DNA of 64,000 bases from Pseudomonas helleri (GTDB taxonomy: Bacteria > Pseudomonadota > Gammaproteobacteria > Pseudomonadales > Pseudomonadaceae), in NCBI RefSeq assembly GCF_001043025.1, contig NZ_JYLD01000005.1:248001-312000 (forward strand), given 5' to 3'. Under the pieces are notes generated by a model. That model had not been told where the DNA came from. It made no database searches and saw only the letters and a program-made list of their open reading frames with translations. Numbering within the stretch: the first letter of the stretch is position 1; the number at the start of each line of letters is the position of its first letter. The translations under genes were made by a program, and so were the position numbers. Shown in pieces: positions 1 to 10,837 of the stretch.

Positions 1-335
1 CATTGGTAGAGCCACAAACCTACGAGGCTTATATCGTGATCCCCGAAGCCATTCAGCAGGCCATGGTCAAACCTGAGAAAGCTTTTTGTGCCGCCGATGC
101 CAAATGGATCACCGGTTACCGCAAAGGCGTGACCGTAGGGTTGGCACCCGGCGGTATTGCCAAGGTGTGGATTTCAGGCCCTTGCGTCAGCCCAATCGAA
201 GTGGCCAGGGTTCAAGGAGAAATCGTTAAGGAAGGGCCTTCTGGCGGCCAGACTAATGGCAAATATGCCTTGCCGTTAGAGCCAGAAACAAAAGCCTACA
301 TCGAAAAATACGGGGTGCCTTATGGGTCTTGGTAA
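1..335 (+). CDS. DUF2931 family protein, 3' end only
   Basis: The reading frame is open at the left edge, so the gene begins outside the window; the in-frame TTG at position 3 is not the start. About 110 C-terminal residues remain, ending in VPYGSW. The stretches SLVEPQTY-like at the edge, GLAPGGIAKVW and GPCVSPIEV are recalled from DUF2931 proteins, which are small, often lipid-anchored proteins found near type VI secretion effectors of the DUF2235/Tle1 type in Pseudomonas. A role as T6SS immunity protein is therefore possible but cannot be tested without the upstream sequence. A REP-like hairpin follows the stop codon. Confidence 0.75.
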   Translation, partial: LVEPQTYEAYIVIPEAIQQAMVKPEKAFCAADAKWITGYRKGVTVGLAPGGIAKVWISGPCVSPIEVARVQGEIVKEGPSGGQTNGKYALPLEPETKAYIEKYGVPYGSW

Positions 336-348
336 AGGGCCACCGCTC

Positions 349-382
349 CTCGCGATCTTTGTTATGGCCAAAAGATCGCGAG
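349..382. repeat. short REP-like hairpin
   Basis: Arms CTCGCGATCTTT and AAAGATCGCGAG flank a 10-base loop. The core is the same as in the longer palindromes of this window. It lies between the convergent DUF2931 and transaldolase genes and could end transcription on either side. Confidence 0.6.
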
Positions 383-412
383 ACGCGCCAACAGAAGGTG
401 GGGTGTCAGCCG

Positions 413-1336
413 TTAGTTACCTGACAGCAGGGCTTCAAGTTTTTCTTGGTCGCGGGCGAATTGGCGGATGCCTTCGGCCAGTTTTTCAGTGGCCATGGCG
501 TCTTCGTTCGAAGCCCAGCGAAATTGCGCTTCGTTGAGGGTCAAACGCGGCTCGCCGGTCGCGCCGGGGCTGAGTTTGCGCGCCAGTGCGCCGTCGTCCA
601 GCGCCAGTTTTTCCAGCAGGTCCGGGCTGATGGTCAGGCGATCGCAGCCTGCCAGTTGCTCGATCTGGTTGGTGTTGCGAAAGCTCGCGCCCATGACCAC
701 GGTCTTGTAATCATTGGCCTTGTAGTAGTTGTAGATGCGGGTTACCGACTGCACGCCCGGATCATCTGAGCCGGTGTAATCAATACCGGTGGACTTCTTG
801 TACCAGTCGTAGATTCGGCCCACGAACGGCGAGATCAAAAACACCCCGGCATCGGCACAAGCTGCGGCCTGGGCAAACGAGAACAGCAGGGTCAGGTTTG
901 TCTGGATACCGGCTTTTTCGAGCTTCTCGGCGGCACGGATGCCTTCCCAGGTCGACGCCAGCTTGATCAATACGCGGTCACGGCTTACGCCGGCCTTGTC
1001 ATACAGCTCGATTAATTGATTGGCTTTTTGCAGCAGGGCTGGCTCGTCAAACGACAGGCGCGCATCGACTTCGGTGGAGATACGGCCCGGAATGACCTTC
1101 AAGATACCGCTACCCACCGACACCGCGAAAAGATCGCAGGCCAGGCCAACATCACCTTTGGCGTGGGTGATAGCGTTTTTCAGCAGGTCGGCATAACCCG
1201 GCAGGGCTGCGGCCTTGAGCAGCAGGGAAGGGTTGGTGGTGGCATCAACGGGTTTGAGGCGGGTAATCGCGTCGAGGTCGCCGGTGTCTGCGACCACGGT
1301 GGTGAACTGCTTGAGTTGTTCCAGCTTGGAAGTCAT
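413..1336 (-). CDS. tal: transaldolase
   Basis: Transaldolase of the non-oxidative pentose phosphate pathway, moving a dihydroxyacetone unit from sedoheptulose-7-phosphate to glyceraldehyde-3-phosphate in the cytosol. The 307-residue protein starting [12 protein letters not shown] is full length for the TalB-type family. The motif [11 protein letters not shown] near residue 30 is the family signature, and the Schiff-base lysine sits in RVLIKLAST at about residue 130. A longer frame continues upstream to 1447, but the extra 37 residues are unlike any transaldolase, so the ATG at 1336 is chosen. The gene is monocistronic and divergent from the DUF3313 lipoprotein gene. Confidence 0.95.
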   Translation of the reverse strand: MTSKLEQLKQFTTVVADTGDLDAITRLKPVDATTNPSLLLKAAALPGYADLLKNAITHAKGDVGLACDLFAVSVGSGILKVIPGRISTEVDARLSFDEPALLQKANQLIELYDKAGVSRDRVLIKLASTWEGIRAAEKLEKAGIQTNLTLLFSFAQAAACADAGVFLISPFVGRIYDWYKKSTGIDYTGSDDPGVQSVTRIYNYYKANDYKTVVMGASFRNTNQIEQLAGCDRLTISPDLLEKLALDDGALARKLSPGATGEPRLTLNEAQFRWASNEDAMATEKLAEGIRQFARDQEKLEALLSGN

Positions 1337-1548
1337 GAGCGTCTCTGTCTCAAAGGTATTAATGGCTGTACAGATGGAGTACGTCGTCGAGCAAAAGTTC
1401 TTTAAACGATAAGTGGCAGAATGCCGTCGAACAAGGTCGTTGTGCAACTGATCAGGAGATTTAATCGCGAGAAAAGCAATCTGTGGAGGGTTGGCTATAC
1501 CTACAACTCCATGTTCAAACGGTTGCGTCTCATACAGGAGTTTCCACC

Positions 1549-2217
1549 ATGAAACCTGGGTTGATGATCGGTACGTTATGCCTCGCTACGCTGGTACTGG
1601 CCGGATGCGCCAGCAAGGTTCAGCAACCGGATGAATACTCCGGCTTTTTAAAAGATTACAGCCGACTTAAAGAAGCCCGGTCGCCTTCGGGGGCTGAGGT
1701 CATGCGCTGGGTTGATCCCACGATCAAGGTCGACCAATACACCAGTGTGTATATAGAGCCGAGCCAGCTCTATCCGGCGCCAAAACCTACCGAGAAAATT
1801 CCGCAGAGCACGTTGAACGCGATTACGGCCTACTACGATCAGGCGCTCAAACGAGAGATCAGTAAAGTGCTGCCGCTGGCCAGCGCGCCAGGGCCAGGGG
1901 TGATTGTGGTGCGCCCGGCGATTACTGCCGTCAGCAGCCAAACTGAAAGCCTGGCACCTTATGAGTACATCCCTGTCGCTCTGGTGGCGGCAGCGGTGAC
2001 GACGGCCTCGGGGATCCGTGATCAGGAAACCCAGTTGTCTACCGAGGCCGTTTTTATCGACGGGAACGATCAGCATGTTGTTGCTCAAGTGGTGCGCAAA
2101 GGCACGGGCAAACCGCTGAGCAATGCCAGCCAGGTGATGAAGGCAGATGACGTGAAAGCAGTGATCGATGGCTGGGCGTCGGACATGCGCCAGTCATTTC
2201 AGAAGGTCAAGGATTAG
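1549..2217 (+). CDS. DUF3313 family lipoprotein
   Basis: A 222-residue protein starting MKPGLMIGT with a lipoprotein signal peptide and lipobox LAGC at about residues 16-19, so it should be lipid-anchored. The remainder ([27 protein letters not shown]) resembles the DUF3313 family of envelope lipoproteins, whose function is unknown. The frame runs up to 1483, but the ATG at 1549 has a CAGGAG ribosome-binding site and restores a proper signal peptide. It stands alone between tal and tpx. Confidence 0.8.
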   Translation: MKPGLMIGTLCLATLVLAGCASKVQQPDEYSGFLKDYSRLKEARSPSGAEVMRWVDPTIKVDQYTSVYIEPSQLYPAPKPTEKIPQSTLNAITAYYDQALKREISKVLPLASAPGPGVIVVRPAITAVSSQTESLAPYEYIPVALVAAAVTTASGIRDQETQLSTEAVFIDGNDQHVVAQVVRKGTGKPLSNASQVMKADDVKAVIDGWASDMRQSFQKVKD

Positions 2218-2370
2218 AAGAGCCCTGGCACGCGGCGACATCCCTTTGGCAGTGCCGGGCCCCTCTTTTTGTCACACCCGGCATGACAATTTGTGCTCCG
2301 GGCATAGGTCGCGTGCGCGTTTCGTGTTTAACTTCCGGCTCTTCAAAAACAGTTAAAAAGGACATCGTTC

Positions 2371-2871
2371 ATGGCTCAAGTGACGCTTAAAGGCAACCCT
2401 GTTCAAGTCGACGGCGTGCTGCCTGCAGTAGGTTCCAAAGCGCCAGCGTTTTCGCTGGTTGCCGGTAATTTGTCCGATGTAACGCTGGCCGATTTTGCCG
2501 GTAAGCGTAAAGTGCTGAACATCTTCCCAAGCGTTGACACCCCGACCTGCGCAACGTCGGTACGCAAGTTCAACGCACAAGCCAACGAACTGGCCAACAC
2601 CGTGGTGCTGTGCATTTCGGCTGACCTGCCATTCGCTCAAGCGCGTTTCTGCGGTGCTGAAGGTCTGGAAAACGTACAAAACCTGTCGACGCTGCGCGGT
2701 GCCGAGTTCATCAAGAACTACGGTGTGGCAATCGCTGATGGCCCGCTCAAAGGCCTGACTGCTCGCGCAGTGGTTGTACTGGACGAAAACGACACTGTGC
2801 TGCACAGCGAACTGGTTAAAGAAATCGCTGAAGAGCCTAACTACGAAGCAGCTCTGGCTGTTTTGAAGTAA
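2371..2871 (+). CDS. tpx: thiol peroxidase (Tpx)
   Basis: Atypical two-cysteine peroxiredoxin that reduces lipid and other hydroperoxides using thioredoxin; normally periplasmic or cytosolic. The 166 residues match the family length. The peroxidatic cysteine is C60 in SVDTPTC and the resolving cysteine is C94 in ARFCG. An additional cysteine, C81, lies in [10 protein letters not shown]. The ATG at 2371 follows AAAAAGGACATCG, a good ribosome-binding site. A strong terminator follows at once, so it is a single-gene unit. Confidence 0.95.
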   Translation: MAQVTLKGNPVQVDGVLPAVGSKAPAFSLVAGNLSDVTLADFAGKRKVLNIFPSVDTPTCATSVRKFNAQANELANTVVLCISADLPFAQARFCGAEGLENVQNLSTLRGAEFIKNYGVAIADGPLKGLTARAVVVLDENDTVLHSELVKEIAEEPNYEAALAVLK

Positions 2872-2890
2872 GTCGTACAGCAACACCGAA

Positions 2891-2924
2891 AACGGCCTGG
2901 CATTGAATGCCAGGCCGTTTTTTA
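2891..2924 (+). terminator. Rho-independent terminator of tpx
   Basis: GC-rich stem AACGGCCTGGCAT / ATGCCAGGCCGTT with a short loop, followed by a T-run, 20 bases after the tpx stop codon. Confidence 0.9.
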
Positions 2925-3220
2925 TTGCCCGTAAAGATCAAATAATCAAACCGGCCTACATAATGTCACACAGGTTCTAGACACTCTGCGCGGCACAATT
3001 GAGGCAAGGGCTGCCTCAAGTCTGGATTATTTGAGGTTGAGTGTTGGTGTTGGAAACTAAACAGATCAAAGTCCGGGCAGGCCCTTGTCGTGAATGTAAA
3101 GCAGGTCTTTGACGCGCTATAACGTAAATAGCCGGTAAAGAGCCTTTTCATAACTGTCTGCACTGCTTATCTTTCAGGCTCCTGAAATTAAGCGCTCGCG
3201 CCCAACTGGTTGATCACTCA
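2925..3220. other. intergenic region upstream of muxA
   Basis: About 300 bases without a credible gene. It must contain the promoter of the efflux operon. Short AT-rich stretches occur, but I could not identify a sigma-70 promoter or a regulator operator by eye. Confidence 0.5.
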
Positions 3221-4522
3221 ATGCAATCCTCTGTTTCTCGCACTTCTCGTCGCTGGCTGGTTGGCCTGCTGATTTTGCTGATCGTTGCTGGCGTGAGCTG
3301 GTGGCTTTGGCCCGCATCGGCGAAAAAAGGCCAGAACGCGCAACCCGCCGGGCACACCAGCCGCACGGGGGCGATGCGCCCGGGCTTTGGTGGCTCAACG
3401 TTACCGGTGCCGGTTCTGGTCGCAGAGGTGACACGGGGGGATTTCCCGATCTACTACAAGGCGTTGGGCACGGTCACTGCGCTGAACACGATCAATGTGC
3501 GCAGCCGCGTGGCAGGCGAGTTGGTCAAGGTCTACTTCAAAGAAGGGCAGATGGTTAAAGCTGGTGAATTGCTGGCAGAAATCGACCCGCGCAGCTATCA
3601 AAATGCACTGCTGCAAGCCGAAGGCACGCTGTTGCAGAACCAGGCCCAGCTTAAAAACGCCCAGGTAGATGTGCAGCGCTATCGCGGTCTCTACGCCGAG
3701 GACAGCATCGCCAAGCAAACGCTGGATACGGCCGAAGCCCTGGTCAGCCAATATCAGGGCACGGTCAAGACCAATCAGGCGGCCGTCAATGATGCCAAGC
3801 TCAACCTTGAGTTCACCAAGATTCGGGCACCGATCAGCGGCCGCGTGGGCTTGCGCCAGCTGGACGTCGGTAACCTGGTCGCGGCCAACGACACCACCGC
3901 GCTGGTGGTGATTACTCAGACCGAGCCAATTGTGGTCAGCTTCACCTTGCCGGAAAACAACCTGGCTCTGGTACTGGAGCGTTATCGCAGCGGTGCAAAA
4001 CTGCCGGTACAAGCCTGGGATCGCGGTGATCAGAAAGAGTTGGCCAGCGGCGTGTTGAGCAGTATTGATAACCAGATTGATGTCACCACCGGCACCTTGA
4101 AGTTCAAGGCGCTGTTCGAGAACCGCGATCAGGCGCTGTTCCCCAACCAGTTCGTCAACGTGCGCCTGCTGGCTGACACCCTCAAAGGTGTGATTCTGGC
4201 CCCGACAGCAGCACTTCAGTACGGCACCAATGGCTCGTTTGTCTATGCAATGGACGGTGATAAAAAGGTCAAGATCCGCACCCTCAAACTGGGTGCGACC
4301 GATGGCGACTTGACCGTTGTCAAAGAAGGCCTGGAACCGGGTGATCGCGTGGTGCTCGAAGGCACCGATCGCTTGCGCGAAGGTAGCCTGGTCGAAGTGG
4401 TCAGCAACAGCAGCGAAGTACCGACATCGGCCGCAGGGCAACTGCAAGGTGGTCCGGATGCGGACGCCGACCCAAGTGCTGCCAAAGCCCAGGGTACGGG
4501 CAAGGGCAAGGCCGGCGAATGA
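3221..4522 (+). CDS. muxA: RND efflux periplasmic adaptor (MuxA/MdtA)
   Basis: Membrane fusion protein of a tripartite RND pump, linking the inner-membrane transporters to the outer-membrane channel. The 433 residues start with an N-terminal membrane anchor (residues 12-32), then a biotinyl-lipoyl domain split by a coiled-coil hairpin (about 75-210, [18 protein letters not shown]), a beta-barrel and a membrane-proximal domain. The C-terminus is Gly/Ala/Lys-rich. It overlaps muxB by 4 bases (ATGA). The order adaptor, two RND permeases, OMF matches MuxABC-OpmB of P. aeruginosa and MdtABC of E. coli. No clear Shine-Dalgarno precedes the ATG at 3221. Confidence 0.9.
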   Translation: MQSSVSRTSRRWLVGLLILLIVAGVSWWLWPASAKKGQNAQPAGHTSRTGAMRPGFGGSTLPVPVLVAEVTRGDFPIYYKALGTVTALNTINVRSRVAGELVKVYFKEGQMVKAGELLAEIDPRSYQNALLQAEGTLLQNQAQLKNAQVDVQRYRGLYAEDSIAKQTLDTAEALVSQYQGTVKTNQAAVNDAKLNLEFTKIRAPISGRVGLRQLDVGNLVAANDTTALVVITQTEPIVVSFTLPENNLALVLERYRSGAKLPVQAWDRGDQKELASGVLSSIDNQIDVTTGTLKFKALFENRDQALFPNQFVNVRLLADTLKGVILAPTAALQYGTNGSFVYAMDGDKKVKIRTLKLGATDGDLTVVKEGLEPGDRVVLEGTDRLREGSLVEVVSNSSEVPTSAAGQLQGGPDADADPSAAKAQGTGKGKAGE

Positions 4523-7500
4523 ATCTGTCGCGGCTGTTTATCCTGCGCCCGGTTGCAACCACGCTGTGCATGATTGCCATCGTCTTGTCCGGGATCATCG
4601 CGTATCGCCTGCTGTCGGTGTCGGCCTTGCCTCAGGTCGATTACCCGACCATCCGCGTGATGACGCTTTACCCCGGCGCCAGCCCGGATGTCATGACCAG
4701 TGCGGTGACGGCGCCCCTTGAGCGCCAGTTCGGGCAAATGCCCGGCCTCACGCAGATGGCCTCGACCAGTTCCGGTGGCGCTTCGGTATTGACCCTGCGC
4801 TTTAACCTGGACATGAACATGGATGTCGCCGAGCAGCAGGTGCAGGCCGCGATCAACGCCGCGACCAACCTGCTGCCCAAGGACTTGCCGGCACCGCCGG
4901 TGTACAACAAGGTCAACCCGGCCGACACCCCGGTGCTTACTTTGGCGATTACCTCTAAAACCATGCTGTTGCCCAAGCTCAACAACTTGGTCGATACCCG
5001 CATGGCGCAAAAAATTGCCCAGATCAATGGTGTGGGCATGGTCAGCATTGCCGGCGGTCAGCGCCAGGCCGTGAGGATCAAGGTCAACCCCGAGGCGCTG
5101 GCCGCCAATGGTTTGAACCTGGCGGATGTGCGCACCCTGATCGGCGCCTCCAACGTCAACCAGCCCAAGGGTAACTTTGACGGCCCGACGCGGGTGTCGA
5201 TGCTGGACGCCAACGACCAGTTGAAAACCCCGCAGGAATACGCCGAACTGATTTTGGCCTACAACAATGGCGCGCCGTTGCGACTCAAAGACGTGGCAGA
5301 AATCGTCGACGGGGCCGAGAACGAACGCCTGGCCGCCTGGGCCAATGAAAATCAGGCGGTATTGCTCAATATCCAGCGTCAACCCGGTGCCAACGTGATT
5401 GAAGTGGTGGACCGGATCAAGGCGCTGTTGCCGAGCATCACCAACAACCTGCCAGCCGGTATCGATGTCACCGTGCTGACCGATCGCACGCAAACCATCC
5501 GCGCCTCGGTACGTGATGTGCAGCATGAATTGTTGATCGCCATCGCGCTGGTGGTGATGGTGACCTTCCTGTTTCTGCGCCGCGCCAGCGCCACGATCAT
5601 TCCGTCGATTGCGGTGCCTTTGTCGCTGATCGGGACCTTTGGCGTGATGTACCTGGCCGGGTTTTCGGTCAACAACCTGACACTGATGGCCCTGACCATT
5701 GCCACCGGCTTTGTGGTCGATGACGCCATCGTCATGCTGGAAAATATTTCACGCTATATCGAGGAGGGCGAAACCCCGATGCAGGCCGCCCTCAAGGGCG
5801 CCAAACAAATTGGTTTTACCCTGATCTCGCTGACCCTGTCGCTGATTGCCGTGCTGATCCCGCTGTTGTTCATGGCGGATGTGGTCGGGCGGCTGTTCCG
5901 TGAATTTGCCATCACTCTGGCGGTGGCGATTCTGATCTCGTTGGTGGTGTCGCTCACCCTGACCCCGATGATGTGCGCACGCTTGCTCAAAGCCGAGCCA
6001 AAGCCCGAAGAGCAGGGCCGTTTCTACCGGGCCAGCGGTGCCTTTATTGACTGGATGATCGCCGAGTACGGGCGCATGCTGCAGTGGGTGCTCAAGCATC
6101 AGCCACTGACATTGCTGGTAGCCATCGGCACCCTCGCGCTCACGGTGTTTCTGTACATGGTGGTGCCCAAGGGGTTCTTCCCGGTGCAAGACACGGGCGT
6201 GATTCAAGGGATTTCCGAGGCGCCGCAGTCGATTTCGTTCAGCGCCATGAGCCAGCGTCAGCAAGAGCTGGGCAAGATCATCCTGCAAGACCCGGATGTT
6301 GAAAGCCTGTCGTCTTACATCGGTGTGGACGGCGATAACGCCACCCTCAACAGCGGGCGCATGCTGATCAATCTCAAGCCCCATAGCGAGCGCAGCGACA
6401 GTGCTTCAGCAGTGATTGCGCGTCTGCAACCGCAGGTGGACAAGCTGATCGGGATTCGCCTGTATATGCAGCCGGTGCAGGACTTGACCATCGAAGACCG
6501 CGTCAGCCGCACTCAGTACCAATTCAGCTTGTCATCGCCGGATGCGGAGTTGCTCAGTACCTGGAGCCAAAAACTGGTGACGGCCTTGAGCAATCAGCCA
6601 GAACTGACCGATGTCGCCAGCGACCTGCAAGACAAAGGCTTGCAGGTGTTTTTGGTCATCGACCGCGATGCCGCGTCGCGCCTCGGGGTGTCGGTAGCGA
6701 ACATCACGGACGCACTGTACGACGCCTTCGGCCAGCGGCAGATTTCGACCATTTACACCCAGGCCAGCCAGTACCGCGTGGTATTGCAGGCCAAAGATGG
6801 CGAGAAAATCGGCCCGCAGTCGCTGGAGCAGATCCACGTCAAAACCACGGATGGCGGTCAGGTCCGGCTGTCCAGCCTGGCCAGGGTTGAAGAGCGTCAG
6901 TCGCAACTGTCCATTTCCCACATCGGTCAGTTCCCGTCGGTGATGGTCTCGTTCAACCTGGCGCCCGGCGTGGCGCTGGGGCAGGCGGTCGAACTGATTG
7001 ATCAGGTGCAAAAAGACATCGGCATGCCGGTTGGCGTGCAAACCGAGTTCCAGGGCGCTGCACAAGCGTTCCAGGCGTCGTTGTCGAGCACCTTGCTGCT
7101 GATTCTGGCGGCGGTGGTGACCATGTACATCGTGCTGGGCGTGCTCTATGAGAGCTACATCCACCCGATCACCATCCTCTCGACCTTGCCTTCGGCGGCC
7201 GTCGGCGCCTTGTTGGCGCTGATTCTCAGCGGCAATGACCTGGGCATGATCGCGATCATCGGCATCATCTTGCTGATCGGCATCGTGAAAAAGAACGCGA
7301 TCATGATGATCGACTTCGCCCTCGACGCTGAGCGCAACCAGGGCATGGCCCCCCATGACGCGATTTACCAGGCGGCGTTGCTGCGCTTCAGGCCGATCTT
7401 GATGACCACTTTGGCCGCTTTGTTTGGTGCCGTGCCGCTGATGCTGGCGACCGGCTCCGGTGCGGAGTTGCGTCAACCGCTGGGTCTGGTGATGGTCGGC

Positions 7501-7614
7501 GGTCTGCTGGTGAGCCAGGTGTTGACCTTGTTTACCACCCCCGTTATTTACCTGGCGTTTGATCGGATGGGACGGCGCTTTGGTAAGTCCGGTTTGAAAG
7601 AGGTGGAGGTATGA
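4519..7614 (+). CDS. muxB: RND efflux permease (MuxB/MdtB)
   Basis: Inner-membrane proton-driven multidrug transporter subunit, 1031 residues, the usual HAE-1 RND size with 12 membrane helices and two large periplasmic loops. Hallmarks include the N-terminal [13 protein letters not shown], the fourth-helix motif [17 protein letters not shown] (about residues 395-411) carrying the proton-relay aspartates, and [19 protein letters not shown] near the C-terminus. It pairs with the next gene to form a mixed trimer, as known for MdtBC. It overlaps muxA by 4 bases, but a 115-base gap with a repeat separates it from muxC. Confidence 0.92.
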   Translation: MNLSRLFILRPVATTLCMIAIVLSGIIAYRLLSVSALPQVDYPTIRVMTLYPGASPDVMTSAVTAPLERQFGQMPGLTQMASTSSGGASVLTLRFNLDMNMDVAEQQVQAAINAATNLLPKDLPAPPVYNKVNPADTPVLTLAITSKTMLLPKLNNLVDTRMAQKIAQINGVGMVSIAGGQRQAVRIKVNPEALAANGLNLADVRTLIGASNVNQPKGNFDGPTRVSMLDANDQLKTPQEYAELILAYNNGAPLRLKDVAEIVDGAENERLAAWANENQAVLLNIQRQPGANVIEVVDRIKALLPSITNNLPAGIDVTVLTDRTQTIRASVRDVQHELLIAIALVVMVTFLFLRRASATIIPSIAVPLSLIGTFGVMYLAGFSVNNLTLMALTIATGFVVDDAIVMLENISRYIEEGETPMQAALKGAKQIGFTLISLTLSLIAVLIPLLFMADVVGRLFREFAITLAVAILISLVVSLTLTPMMCARLLKAEPKPEEQGRFYRASGAFIDWMIAEYGRMLQWVLKHQPLTLLVAIGTLALTVFLYMVVPKGFFPVQDTGVIQGISEAPQSISFSAMSQRQQELGKIILQDPDVESLSSYIGVDGDNATLNSGRMLINLKPHSERSDSASAVIARLQPQVDKLIGIRLYMQPVQDLTIEDRVSRTQYQFSLSSPDAELLSTWSQKLVTALSNQPELTDVASDLQDKGLQVFLVIDRDAASRLGVSVANITDALYDAFGQRQISTIYTQASQYRVVLQAKDGEKIGPQSLEQIHVKTTDGGQVRLSSLARVEERQSQLSISHIGQFPSVMVSFNLAPGVALGQAVELIDQVQKDIGMPVGVQTEFQGAAQAFQASLSSTLLLILAAVVTMYIVLGVLYESYIHPITILSTLPSAAVGALLALILSGNDLGMIAIIGIILLIGIVKKNAIMMIDFALDAERNQGMAPHDAIYQAALLRFRPILMTTLAALFGAVPLMLATGSGAELRQPLGLVMVGGLLVSQVLTLFTTPVIYLAFDRMGRRFGKSGLKEVEV

Positions 7615-7621
7615 GGGGGTT

Positions 7622-7721
7622 AGCGGCAAGCGGTAAGCGGCAAGCTGCAAGAGAAAAGCAGACTCAACCTGCGTGCGGGCTCTTAGCTTCTAACTTGAAG
7701 CTTGAAGCTTGCAACTTGAGG
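7622..7721. repeat. short GCAAGC/CTTGAAG repeats between muxB and muxC
   Basis: The gap between muxB and muxC holds repeated heptad-like units (GGCAAGC/GGTAAGC at 7625-7651; AACTTGAAGCTTGAAGCTTG at about 7692-7711) with partial complementarity between the halves. Similar simple repeats are known between Pseudomonas genes. The right half supplies the GAGG that serves as ribosome-binding site for muxC. Confidence 0.6.
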
Positions 7722-7729
7722 CTGACCCT

Positions 7730-10700
7730 ATGAACCTGTCCGGCCCGTTCATCAAGCGCCCGGTAGCGACCATGCTGTTGAGTCTGGCAATCATGTTGCT
7801 GGGCGGTGTGAGCTTTGGTTTGCTGCCGGTGTCGCCGCTGCCGCAAATGGATTTTCCGGTGATCGTGGTGTCTGCCAGCTTGCCGGGCGCCAGCCCCGAG
7901 GTGATGGCATCTACCGTGGCCACGCCGCTGGAGCGATCCTTTGGCGCGATTGCCGGGGTCAACACCATGAGCAGCCGCTCGAGCCAGGGCTCGACGCGGG
8001 TGATTTTGCAGTTCGATCAGGACCGCGACATCAATGGCGCGGCCCGTGAGGTGCAGGCGGCGATCAACGCCTCGCGTAACCTGTTGCCCAGCGGTATGCG
8101 CAGCATGCCGACCTACAAAAAAGTTAACCCGTCGCAAGCACCGATCATGGTGCTGTCGCTGACGTCCGATGTGTTGGCCAAGGGCGAGCTTTACGATCTG
8201 GCCTCGACCATCCTCTCGCAAAGCCTTTCGCAAGTGCCTGGGGTGGGCGAGGTGCAAATCGGCGGCAGTTCGTTGCCTGCCGTGCGTATCGAGCTGGAGC
8301 CGCAACTGCTTAACCAGTACGGCGTGGCGCTGGATGACGTGCGCAACACCATTGCCAACGCCAACGTTCGCCGGCCCAAGGGGGCTGTGTCGAATGACGA
8401 GCATAACTGGCAAATACAGGCCAATGACCAACTGGAAAAGGCCAAGGATTACGAGCCGCTGATCATCCGTTACCAGGACGGTGCGGCTTTGCGTCTGGGC
8501 CATGTGGCCAAGGTCCAGGACGGCGTTGAAGACCGCTACAACAGTGGTTTTTTCAACAACGATGCTGCGGTGTTGCTGGTGATCAACCGTCAGGCTGGCG
8601 CCAACATTATTGAAACCGTCAACGCGATCAAGGCCCAGTTGCCTGCTTTGCAGGCGGTCCTGCCGGCCAGCGTCAAACTGAACCTGGCCATGGACCGCTC
8701 CCCGGTCATCAAGGCCACGCTGCATGAAGCCGAGATGACCTTGCTGATTGCCGTGGCGCTGGTGATTCTGGTGGTGTTCCTGTTTCTCGGTAATTTTCGT
8801 GCGTCGCTGATCCCGACCCTGGCGGTGCCGGTGTCGCTGGTGGGTACTTTTGCCATCATGTACCTGTTCGGCTTTTCGCTGAACAACCTGTCGCTGATGG
8901 CCCTGATCCTGGCCACCGGGCTGGTGGTGGACGACGCCATCGTCGTGCTTGAGAACATCTCACGGCATATTGATGCCGGGATCTCGCCCATGAAGGCTGC
9001 ATACCTGGGGGCCAAGGAAGTCGGCTTTACCTTGCTCTCAATGAACGTTTCGCTGGTGGCGGTGTTTTTGTCGATCCTGTTTATGGGCGGGATCATTGAA
9101 AGCTTGTTCAGGGAGTTTTCGATCACCCTGGCGGCGGCGATTGTGGTGTCGCTGGTGGTATCGCTGACCTTGACCCCGATGCTCTGCGCGCGCTGGCTCA
9201 AACCCCATGTGCCGGGCACTGAAAACGCCATGCAGCGCTGGAGCATCCGGCTTAACGACCGCATGGTGCTGGGCTATGCCCGCAGCCTGGATTGGGTCTT
9301 GCGGCACAAGCGCCTGACCCTGCTCAGCCTGTTGCTGACCATCGGCGTAAACGTTGCGCTGTACGTGGTGGTGCCCAAAACCTTTATGCCGCAGCAAGAC
9401 ACCGGGCAACTGATTGGCTTTGTGCGCGGCGATGATGGCCTGTCGTTCAGCGTGATGCAGCCCAAGATGGATATTTTCCGCCAGGCAGTGTTGGCAGATC
9501 CGGCAGTAGACAGCGTGGCGGGCTTTATTGGCGGCAACAGCGGCACCAATAACGCTGTGATGATCGTGCGGCTTAAACCGATCACTGAGCGCAAAATTTC
9601 TGCGCAAAAAGTTATCGAGCGTTTGCGTGAAAACATGCCCAAAGTGCCGGGCGGGCGCCTGATGCTAATGGCCGACCAGGACCTGCAATTTGGCGGTGGC
9701 CGTGAGCAAACCAGTTCCCAGTATTCTTACATCCTGCAAAGCGGCGACTTGGGTGAGTTACGCACCTGGTACCCCAAAGTGGTGGCTGCACTCAAGTCCC
9801 TGCCCGAACTCACTGCCATTGATGCCCGTGAAGGGCGGGGTGCGCAGCAAGTCACCTTGGTGGTAGATCGCGATCAGGCCAAACGCCTCGGGGTCGATAT
9901 GGACATGGTCACTGCGGTGCTGAACAACGCCTACAGCCAGCGGCAGATTTCGACCATCTACGACAGCCTGAACCAGTATCAGGTGGTGATGGAGGTTAAC
10001 CCCAAATACGCCCAGGATCCGCAAACCCTGGATCAGGTACAGGTCATTACGGCCGATGGTGCACGGATTCCGTTGTCGGCCATTGCTCACTACGAGAACA
10101 GTTTGCAAGACGACCGGGTTGAACATGAAGGCCAGTTTGCCTCTGAAACCATCTCCTTTGACATGGCCCCCGGCGTTTCACTGGAGCAGGGCACCGCAGC
10201 AATTGAACGCGAGATCGCCAAATTGGGCTTGCCCGAAGAAGTGATCGTGAAAATGGCCGGTACCGGCGATGCCTTTGCTGCCACGCAAAAGAGCCAGCCT
10301 TTCATGATTTTGGGCGCGCTGGTGGCGGTGTATCTGGTACTGGGCATTCTGTACGAGAGCTACATTCACCCGCTGACCATCCTCTCGACCTTACCGTCAG
10401 CGGGGGTCGGGGCGCTGTTGAGCATTTACCTCACGGGCGGTGAATTCAGCCTGATTTCGTTGCTCGGGATCTTCCTGCTGATCGGCGTGGTGAAGAAAAA
10501 CGCCATCCTGATGATCGACCTGGCCCTGCAACTGGAACGGCATTCGGGGATGGGCCCGCAAGAGTCCATCCGCAGCGCCTGCCTGCAACGTTTGCGGCCG
10601 ATCCTGATGACCACCTTGGCGGCCATCCTTGGCGCCTTGCCGTTGATGCTCAGCCATGCCGAAGGCGCCGAGATGCGCCAGCCCTTGGGCCTCACCATCA

Positions 10701-10837
10701 TCGGCGGGCTGGTCTTCAGCCAGATCCTGACCCTTTACACCACCCCGGTGGTTTACCTCTATCTCGACCGTGCGCGCCATCGTTTCAACCAATGGCGTGG
10801 TGTGCGTACTGATGCTGCTCTGGAAACTCCGCTATGA
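7730..10837 (+). CDS. muxC: RND efflux permease (MuxC/MdtC)
   Basis: Second inner-membrane RND subunit, 1035 residues. It carries GLVVDDAIVVLENISRH in helix 4 and SHAEGAEMRQPLGLTIIGG near the C-terminus. The start MNLSGPFIKRPVATML parallels MuxB. A TTG at 7709 would add seven residues encoded inside the repeat and is rejected; the ATG at 7730 has GAGG eight bases upstream. It overlaps opmB by 4 bases. In E. coli only one of the two RND subunits needs a functional proton relay, but both have it here by motif. Confidence 0.92.
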   Translation: MNLSGPFIKRPVATMLLSLAIMLLGGVSFGLLPVSPLPQMDFPVIVVSASLPGASPEVMASTVATPLERSFGAIAGVNTMSSRSSQGSTRVILQFDQDRDINGAAREVQAAINASRNLLPSGMRSMPTYKKVNPSQAPIMVLSLTSDVLAKGELYDLASTILSQSLSQVPGVGEVQIGGSSLPAVRIELEPQLLNQYGVALDDVRNTIANANVRRPKGAVSNDEHNWQIQANDQLEKAKDYEPLIIRYQDGAALRLGHVAKVQDGVEDRYNSGFFNNDAAVLLVINRQAGANIIETVNAIKAQLPALQAVLPASVKLNLAMDRSPVIKATLHEAEMTLLIAVALVILVVFLFLGNFRASLIPTLAVPVSLVGTFAIMYLFGFSLNNLSLMALILATGLVVDDAIVVLENISRHIDAGISPMKAAYLGAKEVGFTLLSMNVSLVAVFLSILFMGGIIESLFREFSITLAAAIVVSLVVSLTLTPMLCARWLKPHVPGTENAMQRWSIRLNDRMVLGYARSLDWVLRHKRLTLLSLLLTIGVNVALYVVVPKTFMPQQDTGQLIGFVRGDDGLSFSVMQPKMDIFRQAVLADPAVDSVAGFIGGNSGTNNAVMIVRLKPITERKISAQKVIERLRENMPKVPGGRLMLMADQDLQFGGGREQTSSQYSYILQSGDLGELRTWYPKVVAALKSLPELTAIDAREGRGAQQVTLVVDRDQAKRLGVDMDMVTAVLNNAYSQRQISTIYDSLNQYQVVMEVNPKYAQDPQTLDQVQVITADGARIPLSAIAHYENSLQDDRVEHEGQFASETISFDMAPGVSLEQGTAAIEREIAKLGLPEEVIVKMAGTGDAFAATQKSQPFMILGALVAVYLVLGILYESYIHPLTILSTLPSAGVGALLSIYLTGGEFSLISLLGIFLLIGVVKKNAILMIDLALQLERHSGMGPQESIRSACLQRLRPILMTTLAAILGALPLMLSHAEGAEMRQPLGLTIIGGLVFSQILTLYTTPVVYLYLDRARHRFNQWRGVRTDAALETPL

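Noticed and set aside
7709..7729. Upstream TTG start of muxC
   Set aside because: The seven extra residues are encoded by the intergenic repeat and the ATG at 7730 has a better ribosome-binding site and matches the family start.
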